In this document: positions 1 through 15,800 of the stretch, piece after piece
Position numbering within the stretch: the stretch's first letter is position 1
Layout of the letters: every line of letters begins with the position of its first letter
NCBI RefSeq assembly: GCF_900700375.1
Contig: NC_041717.1
Location: forward strand, 5,592,023 to 5,656,022
Length of the DNA stretch: 64,000 nt
From: Denticeps clupeoides
Taxonomy: Eukaryota > Chordata > Actinopteri > Clupeiformes > Denticipitidae
Direction of reading: 5' to 3'
Translations under genes and position numbers: made by a program
Notes under the pieces: generated by a model
Told to the model about the DNA's origin: nothing
Seen by the model: the letters and a program-made list of their open reading frames with translations, nothing else
The model's database searches: none

Positions 1-261
1 GTTTGGACAATATTTTGCTATCCGGCATAACAAACAACTTATTTTGCAGTTATTTCTCATGTTATGCTAGTTTATGTTTCTTGACATCTTAACAAGTTTA
101 ATCATTTAGGTTGTTAACTGGTGAAAAAGTTAGACTGTTTTGGGCAGATATTGTGTCCCCGTCACTGATCTGGTTTAAAACGCTGTGAGGTGTGGAAAAA
201 TCACTCCTGGGGCGTCATCAATAACATGAAAAGTTTTGAATGGCGATCCCTGCTATAATTA
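1..261. other. rorb intron, no gene seen
   Basis: AT-rich sequence with no open frame and no recognisable repeat up to the TA target site of the transposon at 262. It lies upstream of the first rorb exon seen here, so it is presumably rorb intron. Confidence 0.5.
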
Positions 262-1824
262 CTGGGAGTGCAGAATTATTAGGCAAATGAGTATTTTGTC
301 CACATCATCCTCTTCATGCATGTTGTCTTACTCCAAGCTGTATAGGCTCGAAAGCCTACTACCAACTAAGCATATTAGTTGATGTGCATCTCTGTAATGA
401 GAAGGGGTGTGGTCTAATGACATCAACACCCTATATCAGGTGTGAATAATTATTAGGCAACTTCCTTTCCTTTGGCAAAATGGGTCAAAAGAAGGACTTG
501 ACAGGCTCAGAAAAGTCATAAATAGTGAGATATCTTGCAGAGGGATGCAGCACTCTTAAAATTGCAAAGCTTCTGAAGCGTGATCATCGAACAATCAAGC
601 GTTTCATTCAAAATAGTCAACAGGGTCGCAAGAAGCGTGTGGAAAAACCAAGGCGCAAAATAACTGCCCATGAACTGAGAAAAGTCAAGCGTGCAGCTGC
701 CAAGATGCCACTTGCCACCAGTTTGGCCATATTTCAGAGCTGCAACATCACTGGAGTGCCCAAAAGCACAAGGTGTGCAATACTCAGAGACATGGCCAAG
801 GTAAGAAAGGCTGAAAGATGACCACCACTGAACAAGACACACAAGCTGAAACGTCAAGACTGGGCCAAGAAATATCTCAAGACTGATTTTTCTAAGGTTT
901 CATGGACTGATGAAATGAGAGTGAGTCTTGATGGGCCAGAAGGATGGGCCCGTGGCTGGATTGGTAAAGGGCAGAGAGCTCCAGTCCGACTCAGACGCCA
1001 GCAAGGTGGAGGTGGAGTACTGGTTTGGGCTGGTATCATCAAAGATGAGCTTGTGGGGCCTTTTCGGGTTGAGGATGGAGTCAAGCTCAACTCCCAGTCC
1101 TACTGCCAGTTTCTGGAAGACACCTTCTTCAAGCAGTGGTACAGGAAGAAGTCTGCATCCTTCAAGAAAAACATGATTTTCATGCAGGACCATGCTCCAT
1201 CACACGCGTCCAAGTACTCCACAGCGTGGCTGGCAAGAAAGGGTATGAAAGAAGAAAAACTAATGACATGGCCTCCTTGTTCACCTGATCTGAACCCCAT
1301 TGAGAACCTGTGGTCCATCATCAAATGTAAGATTTACAAGGAGGGAAAACAGTACACCTCTCTGAACAGTGTCTGGGAGGCTGTGGTTGCTGCTGCACGC
1401 AATGTTGATGGTGAACAGATCAAAACACTGACAGAATCCATGGATGGCAGGCTTTTGAGTGTCCTTGCAAAGAAAGGTGGCTATATTGGTCGCTGATTTG
1501 TTTTTGTTTTGTTTTTGAATGTCAGAAATGTATATTTGTGAATGTGGAGATGTTATATTGGTTTCACTGGTAAAAATAAATAATTGAAATGGGTATATAT
1601 TTGTTTTTTGTTAAGTTGCCTAATAATTATGCACAGTAATAGTCGCCGGCACACACAGATATCCCCCTAAAATAGCTCAAAATAAAAACAAACTAAAAAC
1701 TTCTTCCAAAAACATTCAGCTTTGATATTAATGAGTTTTTTGGGTTCATTGAGAACATGGTTGTTGTTCAATAATAAAATTAATCCTCAAAAATACAACT
1801 TGCCTAATAATTCTGCACTCCCTG
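262..1824 (+). mobile_element. Tc1/mariner DNA transposon, nearly whole (DD37E)
   Basis: A 1563-bp element flanked by TA on both sides (260-261 and 1825-1826). Its transposase reads in one frame from ATG 480 to TGA 1496 and is interrupted by two stops, TAA at 519-521 and TGA at 819-821, with no frameshift. The N-terminal part is a helix-turn-helix region (AEGCSTLKIAKLLKR). The catalytic triad is visible: D in SWTDEM, D in MQDHAPSH, and E in NPIENLW. The last two are separated by 37 residues, so this is a DD37E element, the spacing reported for the TRT group of Tc1-like elements. Low decay suggests a fairly recent insertion into a rorb intron. The two stops make this copy non-autonomous. Confidence 0.93.
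441..1636. repeat. Inner transposase-binding repeats (IR/DR layout)
   Basis: The motif AATTATTAGGCAA occurs twice at each end of the transposon: in the outer inverted repeats (starting at 262 and ending at 1824) and again inside, at 441-460 and, inverted, at 1615-1636. Each inner copy is about 180 bp from its outer copy. This is the IR/DR arrangement known from Sleeping Beauty-type Tc1 elements, where each end carries two transposase binding sites. Confidence 0.75.
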
Positions 1825-1954
1825 TATAATGTCAATTTGAACAATTTAAATAATGTCAATTTAAATTTTCGATAGAGTTGATGCTTTCAGTTGTACTCTA
1901 CTTCTGCTGTGCTTGTTGTCGTGTTTTGTAACCTCAATGACTTTTCTGCACCAG

Positions 1955-5633
<3,679 letters not shown>

Positions 5634-8126
5634 CACCAGCTACAGCGAACGCGGGCCACACCACAAGCAGGACTGGACACTGCCCCCCACACCCGAGGGC
5701 GCAGGTCAGGTGCCGCCCCGGGATGCAAAACCCTGACCGCCTTGCCACCGATCTCAGCAAATTGCATCCCCAGGCAAAGCAACTGCTGCAAAAACAAAAA
5801 GAGAAACTCTAGGAATGTCCTGCACTTAAATTCGATTCTGCTTCACCGTTACAGTCTAAAGAATGTATATAGGCACCCGCAACAGAGGGGCTGTTCCGAA
5901 CTGACCAGAAATGTACAGACTTTAGAACCAGTTCAGCTGTCTTTCAGATGGGTACGTTTATTTGATCTCTTTGATCTCAGATTGGTAGGACTGAAGGAAA
6001 CACTATAGTAATTTACTAGTGCAGAGCGGTATTTCCAGTATTAATTATTCTCCTGTTAATAATTTAGGAATAATCTAAAAATGGCGGAGGCCTGTGAGGC
6101 CCGCTATTGTCCTTGTGTTCCTGTTTTCGTTTGGTAGTTTTTAAATGTGTACAGACACTTGTGAAGAAGAGATGAGACGTGTACAGAATAACCCGGAGAA
6201 GATGGGGTGGCTTCCCCGCTGAAAGCCTTGTCTGGGCTCTGTAGATATATGTACAGGTGGTATCACATTGTTAGTGGAGCTGTAAAGCATTTTAAAAAGA
6301 AATGGATACTTTTTTCCATATGAAAATATTATAGATTATAAATATATATATATATTATATTACAAAACAAAAGTGTATATGACTGATTTACCATCGTGTC
6401 AATCACTACTTCATAGCTGCAATAATAATGTCTGTAAAGACGACTGCTAGTGAACAATCAAGTCCAATTCGCTGTTGTAGAAGGACCTCGGAGCTGCCGT
6501 GACACTGAGCCTCGCATGTTAACATTAAACTACGCCCCCACACAACTGAAAATGTTTTCCAACTGCCAGACCATCCAGCAGATCACGAACCTGAACTCTC
6601 ACATCCACGTACACTACAAAGAACACTAAGCGTTCCACTCGTACTGTTTACAGTTCACAGTCACCATTTAATTTCTGTACTGCCATTAATTATTCACTAA
6701 AGGCATAAACCACTTAAATATTTTTATCGTCACATCAGTTTTTGACATGTGACTCTCCCCTTGCATCACACTGGCGTCTCAGATGTGCAATTTCTGTTTA
6801 TCTCCATGCATTAACCTTTAAAGCCATACTGTCTGCAAATGAAGAGGAAAACTGATTTACAGCACAAATTTACACCGCGCCAACATTCTACACACAAGCT
6901 GACCAATTGCAATATACCATTGCAGCGTGCATTAGAAAGCACTGGAAACGCCATTCCACTCAGATGGTCGCACAAGTTACAGTGGCAGTATTTAAGCGAG
7001 CTGTGACAGACAATCGCATCGCCCATCACAGTATTTACTTAAGTCCCCTGCATGCATTCCATTTCATTCCGGTAAGAAGTATCTCTCATCGACTGGTCTC
7101 AGGTGACATCATATTACGAAGCGGACGGCTCCTTGGCCGCTGTTTCCTCAGAAGGCGGCGTAGTGTGATTGTGGCTCCTTGAGTGACCGATTTGAAAAGC
7201 CATTCCAAGCACGTATATATATATATATTTTGTTTTTCTTTGTTAAAATTTTTGTAAAATTGAAAATGGAAATTTACAAACCGGAAGCAGGGTACACATT
7301 TGACCATTTTGAAGCACTTAGTTTGAAAAGCACCCGATATACAATTTATCCTCGATCAGCGCAGCACCTCAGACAAATCTCACACACGTGTGTCGAACCC
7401 TCCGTCACGTGACCTGTTAGACAATCACCTCTGGATACGCCAACGAAGCGTCCGTCTCAGGGACTTCTCATTTCTTATTGTAATTGTAAAGAGAGAAATA
7501 TTTTAAAACATTAACGTTTTGGGAAAAAGACAGAAAATTAAAAACTTGCTTTTTGGTACCAGGAACCCACCCAGACAAGGCTTTTGTATGTGTGTGTGTT
7601 TGTGAGTGTGCGTCTGTGTGTGAACAGACCAGGCATATAAAGCAAACTTCAATGTCTGATGCTAACCATTGCCCCGGCCGACCAATCAGATGAAGCGCTG
7701 CTCTCGATAGCGTCGCACAACAGAATATGCAAAATTGTCACGTGGCTGTTGTTACATTCCGACTGGTTTCTACTGTATGTGACTTTTCCCTGAAAAAACA
7801 GTGAATTCATGCCGAACTGGAGAAGACAGTTAATTCAGCTGCTCCTGTTTTCTACCGAAATGGATATTTTATATAAATAAGAGAGAGAGAGAGACTGTGA
7901 ATGGAAGGAAAGAGGGGGACAGTACAACACTGTTAGACTCTGTAGCAATAACTGAGAGCATTTACTACTGTCATGTTTGCATTCTAAGATTATTTTTCAT
8001 TTGTAATATTATTATTAATTATTATTATATTACTATTAGCCTATTGTTGAGTTATCTTTGCATGCTGTCATTGACGCTGCGGCGTTTGGGTTTTTTATTT
8101 TCTGTTCTCCTCATGTGAAGCTGTGG

Positions 8127-8176
8127 GTCGAGGGTGGGGTGGGGTGGGATGGGACAGGGCGGGGTGGGGTGGGGTA
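8127..8176 (+). repeat. G-run tract, possible G-quadruplex
   Basis: Repeated GGGG tracts separated by T, AT or ACA (units such as GGGGTGGGGTGGGATGGG) over about 50 bp on the + strand. The spacing is compatible with an intramolecular G-quadruplex in DNA, or in RNA if it lies in the rorb 3' UTR. Confidence 0.5.
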
Positions 8177-9613
8177 ATTCTGAATGTTACCGGGTAGTGT
8201 TCAGTGTGCGCCGCTACGAGTGTCACGCACAGCTCAGAATATCCACGCCGACACCACATCACACAAAAAAGGAAGTAGGTGGGAAGTTTCAAACTTTCCT
8301 TTCATAAGCTTGATAATCTCTCCACTGGGTTAAGAATCTTGGAAGAACTGACGAAACCTAAACGTCATACTTCAGCAGTTCTTCTGCTCTCAAATCTGCA
8401 CAACCCACTGTGGACTGTGGTGTCATGTGGGTAATTTGAGATTACCTGAGGCTCAGCACATGTTAATGTTTGAATTCTCTAAAGGAGCTCTCCTGGTGAA
8501 GGCCTGGAGAGCCTGCTCAGCTCCACCGATGACCATGTCTACTTAACAATAAATTAGAATGTGTCTGCCTCCCTGGAAGATGAAAACATGAAAAGAGTAG
8601 CATCTCTTTCCAAACCTCTTAATTCCTCTTTTTTTTTTTTGTAATGTACTAATAAAATAAAATAAAAAATGTGTTTTTCAAGTGCCATAGCTAGAGCGAC
8701 AAGAAGCTGAATGGCGGTACGGGATAGATGCTTTACTTTACGAGTTTACTTGAGAACCAATCAAAAAGGGGAATTCAGAAGCAAGCGTTACTATAACATC
8801 AGCGAATTGTGTGTGTTTCTTGGTGAAGTGGCTTTGACTGGTTGAGAACTTTGGCACATCCTGGCGTCCGCAAAGCCCAATTTACATGTCACAGTACTCG
8901 TGTGTGAGTGTGTGTGAGCGTGTGTGTGTGTGTGTGTGCAGAATGTTTGGGTTTTACAGTGTTTACATGCGCATGTACACGTGACAACCGAATGGCCAGC
9001 TTTGTGGAGACGGGTGAGTCAAAGTTCAAAATTAGTTGGGGCCTTGAAGTGTCTCGTCCTTCAAGCTGTAAATATTAAGTGAAGGAAATGAAGTGATTTT
9101 TGTTAAATTCTATATTTTATCGCTTTTGTAGACATTTCTTTGTGGGGAAAAAAATAAAGAAAATTTTATGGATGTATTGTATTTATTCTTTTGTGTTCAC
9201 AAACTACATAATTTATTGTTCACATAAAGCAGTATCGGTAATCTGCTACAAATTGGTTCAGAATCCCACTGAAAAACGACAATTTTCCCAATAAGCAGTC
9301 TTGAGGACCCTTAAAAGGCCAGAATGAAATAATACAATTTTGCCAAAAGTGCAAAAATATTACAATTGTTGCATTTCATAATGAGAATGAGAATAAAGTG
9401 AGATGAATATTTGGATCTAGTTGCATATCAAAAAGTACAATAACTTACTGTAGAGCTGAATTTACAATAATTTTTCAATGCAATAAATTACTTATTTTAA
9501 CCATTTCTTCAGTTTCCTCCCTATATAAACATTTTTAAAGAACAAGTCTCCTTTTTGCTTTGCAAAAGCCCACAGGGTCATTTGTTTCAATTATGAGCCA
9601 GATTGATTAGTGC

Positions 9614-9632
9614 AATTATAGGTCAGAGGTCA
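9614..9632 (+). promoter_or_regulatory. RORE / DR1 nuclear-receptor half-sites
   Basis: AATTATAGGTCAGAGGTCA combines an A/T-rich 5' extension plus AGGTCA, the monomer site (RORE) bound by ROR proteins, with a second AGGTCA one base later, a perfect DR1. It lies about 4 kb downstream of the rorb stop codon in AT-rich non-coding DNA. The match to the known consensus is direct; a function in rorb regulation is inference. Confidence 0.4.
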
Positions 9633-9835
9633 CATTTTCGTCACAACGATGTCACTCGTCTCTTCAAAGGTCCCCCTAATTCTCTCAAGGGAGCCGGTCC
9701 TCCTCAAATCTGACAACACAGGCAGTGACATGAATTAATTAACACAGCGGAGGTTTTTAAGATTTTAAATGGAGTCCATAGATATTTCATGAATATTTTG
9801 TTTTGTTTTGGTTCTTGAAGAGGTTGCTAAAGGAA

Positions 9836-9841
9836 GACACA

Positions 9842-9873
<32 letters not shown>
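9836..9873. repeat. (CA)n microsatellite
   Basis: About 17 CA units in the rorb-trpm6 spacer. Confidence 0.9.
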
Positions 9874-9874
<1 letters not shown>

Positions 9875-10319
9875 CACCTTTGAAATATCAAACAAGTGGT
9901 TTTTGTTTGTTTTTGCAGTGCTTCAGAAGTACGGCTCCCTCTTGAAATGATGCTAATTAATATCTAATCAAAGTCAACACTCTCCACAGCACAAAAGAAC
10001 TATTAAATATGTAATCAAAGACAACAACCCACATGGCACCAAGAAGGCACCCCCACACCTTCGCCTTTGGCATCATGGCAATAAAATGATTTCGGTTTTG
10101 TCTTGATTAGCCTTTTTAGGTCTTCTTTCCGCTCGCTGTTCATCTGAAGACCAGACTCACATCCATACACTCACACACTCACTGGCACTCATTTTCAAAA
10201 AGCGTTGGGGAGTAATGGAATTTAGAATATGAAATATGACCGTCAGCATTGTTCTCTTTAAAAGAGAACAAAGAGAATATTTGCCGTAAAGCAGTAAAGC
10301 AAGTATTTTAACTTGTCAC

Positions 10320-10687
10320 ATGACTCTTTTGAACTCTTGCATGATATTTCAGAATGCATGCACTGTGAGTGCAATAAACGGTGCTTTATTTAAAAAAAAT
10401 CCAGGTTGGGAAATACAGAATACTGGGTTAACGTGGAAGAACTGTATGTATAAATGCCACACACTTCACTCTGTTACAAAGGGTGGCTATTTTGAAGAAA
10501 CTAGAATATTAAACATGTTTTCAGTTATTTCACCTTTTTTGTTAAGTTTTTTGTAAGTAATAACTCCACATGTGTTCATTCATAGTTTTGGTGCCTTCAG
10601 TGAGAATCTACCAACGTAAATGGTCATGAAAATAAAGAAAGCACATTGAATGAGAAGGTGTGTCCAAACTTTTGGCCTGTACTGTAT
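10320..10687 (+). mobile_element. Tc1-like transposon, 3' end fragment
   Basis: The stretch ends in a terminal repeat (AGGTGTGTCCAAACTTTTGG, then CTGTACTGTA) almost identical to the right end of the element at 27138-27641. Before it a short frame reads GGYFEETRIL, typical of the very C-terminus of Tc1 transposases. The 5' part is missing or unrecognisable. Confidence 0.7.
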
Positions 10688-10701
10688 ACTCAAGCATTTT
10701 T

Positions 10702-12827
10702 TCATTCATTCATGTGTGACATCATGTAAGCTGCCCCATGAATCAGTGGCTCACCAGAAAGACCCAGCTTGTCACAGCACGAGTTGCAGGAGTGTTTGCG
10801 AGTGAATCTCTGAATGGCGTCATCTCCCAGATTAGCGAGTCCAACCACGGTGGGTTCCAACACTCTACAACAAGAACAAAAAAGACAACGAATGTGTGTG
10901 CACAGCCAAAATACACTCATGTCATAATCCTGGCAGAACCAGGACTACTACAGCAACTACTGCATCTCTGCAGGACCATGTTTGTACATTTTTCTGTAAA
11001 TGACCACCTCCTTAGTATTTAAGTACAGATGGCTGTACCTTGTTTAATCTGGAGATTAGTATAAGAAGTAATAGTAGCCATAATGAGTGATAAGTAATGA
11101 TTCATACTGATTCATTTATTATCATGGTGTCCTTGAGAAAGACACTTAAGGCTGAGTTGCTACGGGAGTGGGAAACAGGCAGACGTAACGTAAATGGAAA
11201 ATGATTCGGCATACCTCTGATCTTCAGTTCTGATGATTGATGGATCTGTCAGCTCAAGCCCCACCCCTAAGGTTACATAGACATCATGATAATTTCACAT
11301 TATAGCTTTTTATTCCATTTAGAGACAGCATACAAAAATAAGCAAGAAGGGAATGACATGCCCTGAAGGTCCAGCACCAGGAGCTCCTGGCCGGAGTATT
11401 CGTACGTCCAGTGAGAGAAGGCCAGCATGGTTTCTTCCAGGCCACAACAGGGCCTGATCTCCTCTCCAGTGGTGCTATTGTACTTGCGGAAATCCCCGCT
11501 CATGGTCCTCTCAATGGTCAACCACTGGCCGTCTGAGTGCCAGTGCAGAAGGTAAACATCCAGAAACCTAAGAGGCAGCAAACATAAAACGGCAGATGGA
11601 TGAATGTGAAATGTTGCCGCAAGTGTTCGACTTTTCACCCCTTGCTTTATTTTTGTGTTGCTGATGACCAACATTTTGTTTTATTGAAATTATTGGCCAT
11701 ACAAATAAAGTGCACAATACCTATTGATTGTGCATTGAAAATGCAAAGTATCAGACTACCAAAATCTAGAGAATCAAATCATTAATGTTGCAAATGAATT
11801 CTACAAGATGCCCGGACAACTGAAGAACATTCAACATTCAGGCTTCCAGAAAGTGTGAATAAAGAACTTCTGGTCATGGAAGTTACTGAAGAGCAATAAG
11901 TTACTAACCTGGGAGAGTATGGTATACTCTGAGGCTTCACCTGGTTGAAAATCTGCATGAGTTTTTTTGCAACTCTCTGTTGGTGGATTTCCTGGAAAAT
12001 TAGACGAATGGTTCACATGACACTTTATTTTCTACACAACTTGCTCAAATTTAAGGGCCATGATCAGTCACTCAGACTGATTTTACAGAAGAAATAAAAA
12101 GAAACAATGGATACCCGCAGACAAAGCTGGAGAGAGGTGTCGCTCTGGAAAATGTTCTGCACTGTCTGGACCACCTGTGGGTGAAAGGCCTTCACCACAT
12201 ACACACTGCCAGGCTTCAGCACGTCCCCCTCAGCCCACGTGCAGACCACTTGCTTGGCCAGACGGTGGCCACCACCCAGAGCCTCCTCATGGGAGAGGGG
12301 CTGGAGGATCGCAGAAAGGCCTTGCTGTGAACGTGACACCACGCTGGCACCTTGGCCTCTTACTTCTGCTTCTGCTCCTCCCACTTCCTCCAGTGAGTAG
12401 ACAGTCACCTCCTCTCCAGCTTAAATGCAAAAAGGCATGTTACTTTCTCATTCAAACACACACTCTGGAACCCGATTCCTGAAAAACCTATCCAAAATGC
12501 TGTTATGTTTTGTAGGTGCGTGTCACTGCTTACACTAAGATATTTCATAAATAATTATAAAAAAATTGGAAGCACAGCAAAAGTAGGATTAGACTACTAG
12601 TCGAACTTAAACTAACTTCCTGTAATGTGACTTACTTAAGAAAAACTACAACAGGGTGCATAGACTGATTATATGCATAGTCCTAGTGAATGAGAGCTGA
12701 CAATGTTTACTGATGGTGAGACCTATAAGTCGATCTGGACAAGTGTAAATATACTACTAACCCAGCAAAGAGACTGGCGTGAATGGTATAGTGTATGCCA
12801 GCCTCATCAAATTGTTGCGCTCCATTG
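10702..12827 (-). CDS. trpm6: trpm6 exons: alpha-kinase domain
   Basis: Exons 12762-12827 ([18 protein letters not shown]), 12115-12419, 11909-11991, 11362-11567, 11215-11266 and a last piece from 10864. Active-site features of the atypical alpha-kinase fold are present: the lysine in YVVKAFHPQ, the catalytic aspartate in LLVLDLQG, and the zinc site formed by HWTYEY together with HSCNSCC. The 11362 donor is GC rather than GT (CTTCAGG followed by GCATGT); it is supported by phase and by the next exon, [12 protein letters not shown], matching the family. The last exon either reads through to TGA at 10702 (tail [17 protein letters not shown]) or uses a GTGAGC donor at 10754 to reach an unidentified final exon. 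Confidence 0.9.
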
Positions 12828-15800
12828 CTGTAAAAAAAAACACAACAATCAAGATTTGCATTCACCCTCTGTACTGTTTGAAGTAAGGTAACAGAGAGGA
12901 TTAATTGAGCACTGACCCGAGTAGTGAGGATGTATGTCTTCAGTGGATGGAAAGTTTGAGCTTCGCACTAATAGTTAGACCAGAGACAAGAGATTCAGAA
13001 AAATACAAAGAAAAAATCATCTTCACTCAAATAAGATACTTACCGTCAGATCCAACAATCCCACTCTGGAGCCTACAAAAAAACATGCAAATATTGTATT
13101 CCCTGCATGAAGTCAGATTTCTACAGATCCCTGTGTTGTGTATATGTGCCTGGCGTAGATGTATAGTGGTGTTCAGCATACTTACGATGACCTGCTCTGT
13201 GACCTCATCCAACTGTTCATGACCAACTGACTTGGGCTCTTGGTGTCCTAGAAAGATCCAGTCAAAAAAAAATAATTCACCATCATGATGGTGTTAATAA
13301 TTGTGGGATGGGTTAAAATTAAATATTTTTCTGGGACTCTTTCTACCCATTTTTACATGGAGTGCCAATAACAGAGGAGGGCGTGGAAATTTTATTATAT
13401 TATTTACATAATATTTGCATTATGGTCTCTTGTTATTTGTATATTTCCTCACCTGAAAGCAATATGCCCCTTTCTGTGTTACTTCCACTTGGTCCACATC
13501 TTTAAGTGAAAGAAGTGTATTAAGTACACAATAGAGAAGCCAAACCATGTCGTTACACAGTATGTGCATTATTGGTTATAAACCAAGACATATCAGGTGT
13601 GTGTTTAGTACATTCACATTCCCAACCACTGAAATAGCGCCGTGAACCTGTGAATCTGCTGTGGGGTGTTTGTTCTGATGCAGCCCATACCTGAATGCCT
13701 TCTGTTACCAGTTACCTGCAAACAGTCCATTACATTTGTGTTTCTAATGTTTTCTTGAAATAAATATTTTTAGCGTGGCCCTGGCATGATTGTAATGTTC
13801 TTCTTCACACTGTATACTGTTTACTGTTTACTGTGCTCTACTTTCACTGCAGCGGACGTTCATACTCAGTTGAGTGAGGCTGGTGGAGTACTTTCGGCGG
13901 GCCGCGCCTTTCCCACGGCATTGCCTCTTCCTGCAGGTGTCTGAATAATGTGCGTCCACCTCTCTCACCTGTTGGACAAAAGGCACAGGAGACACAATAA
14001 TGAAGATGAGCCTACATTTTCCCAGAAGCACTCAAAGGAGACCTATCTTACATTGTCTGCATTGCCATCTTGGATCTTCACAGTCTTCCGGGATCTTTTT
14101 TTATTTTCCAGAGTTTCACATAGCTCAGAGGACTTGGAAGATTCTGAATGAAAAGAGGGAAAAGGGTATATAATTTAGTAAGGAGATCCTGAAGGGATAA
14201 TCTGTCAGTAAAATGATGAAAATAGCTAGAATAAAAAAAAAAAGAAGTCGAAGCCAAGGGTGTGCAGTATCAGTGAGCCAGCATTCTGCCTTGCTGTAAC
14301 CTAGCTTGGTGCAATTCATAGTCTACTAAAAAAAACGTTCATATGAGCACATAATTTCGGATCAATTTAACTGGATTTTGTGCTGGAAGGTACAAAAAAA
14401 AATTTGGACCTATGACTGTTTAGGACTGATTTGTGCCGAACCTTTAATTTGTTTGAGGCAGGGAGGGGTATCGGTTCCCGTGGGACTCTGCTCTATAACT
14501 GATGGCGATCGGGTGGCAAGAACAGAGGACAGCGGGGAGGACACTGGGGAGCTGAGGAAAGTCATGTCCTCCACACTGGCTGAGAGTGAGCGACAGAGCC
14601 TGAAGTGCTGGTCCATAGACGTCCGCACCCATCGAGGACACCTCCAGAGGTGCTGTCTGCGGCCAACCCTGGTGGATGCAAGGTCATCGTCTCTGGAGAA
14701 AGCCAGATTTACAAATCCCGCTGTTCCGGCCCTATCCGTCTGGCAGTCACCAAGCAGAAATGCACGACTGGACGTCCTGGACATATTAAGTTGAAAACTG
14801 TACAATGACTCCTTTTCCAGCTCTTCCTCCTCCATGGAGTCCTCATGGCTCATGGGTAGAGGGGAGTCATATGGCCAGGTTCTAGTGTAGTGCTGCTCTT
14901 CGGCCTCAGAGTACCAGGGTGGACTATTGGCACGGGATGGTCCCCATGACCCACCAGGAGTCCTCTCCCTCCATTCCCCAGCCAGATGGGGCAAAGACCC
15001 ATGGGAAAAGTGGTAACCATGGTAACTCACAGATCCAGGGAGAAATCCAGCCTTGGTTTTAGCATGACCTCCTTCCTGGTCAGCGTCAAGGAACAAAGCA
15101 TCCTCTTGGTGCCCCTCAAATGACAGACGATGACTGGCAACTTCCTTAGGGGGAAGGTGGGCATGACCGGAAGCACTCAGAGCATGTGAGACCTGCTGTT
15201 CAGAATGTGCGATTGGCTGAAGGTTCCTAAGCATTGCTGCCTCCTGCTGGTGATTGTCGGTAGCAGACAGAAGGCCAATGGTGTCCACGGCCAGCACAGA
15301 CAAGTCCTGGAGCTGGCCCAGCTGCATGTCCAGAGTCTGCAGTCGGTCCTGGATGAAATGGATCTTCCCGGACACATCTCCTAGCAGCACAGTCAGTTCT
15401 TCAGCTCTAGAGTAAAGCCAAAACATGAGCCATCAAACTGAGTTGTTTTCAACATCAACAAGAAAACTCTCATTATCTGACTGCATAAAATGATCAATCT
15501 ATATAACAAGGTTCGGATTGCTTTGAATTAAGCATACAGTTGAAAATGGGGGATAAATGCTCACTTCTGTGCCGTACAGTGGATTCTGTTCATTTGGCTA
15601 CTGTGCTGTTTTTCATTTTTCTCACTGAAATACCCTGTGAGACACTTCTCCTCAAACTCATGTAGCTTCTTAAGATCCTCATGTCCCAAGAAAAGTTCTA
15701 ACAACAAACACATAAGTTATTTATCTGGGCAGCAATGTTGAAAGTATTATAGAACACAGAACAATTATCATAGTATTATTGTAGGAAAAGAGTGGAAGAT

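Larger units (their letters stand above)
5634..10319. other. rorb 3' UTR and intergenic DNA
   Basis: No coding exon seen. Mammalian RORB has a very long 3' UTR, so part of this stretch is probably transcribed, but I could not fix the polyadenylation site. It contains a G-rich run at 8127-8176, a (TG)n-rich patch near 8900-8940, a ROR/nuclear-receptor-type site at 9614-9632 and a (CA)n run near 9836-9873. Confidence 0.5.

Noticed and set aside
14378-14794. 138-codon open frame on the + strand
   Set aside because: Shadow of the large trpm6 linker exon on the opposite strand.
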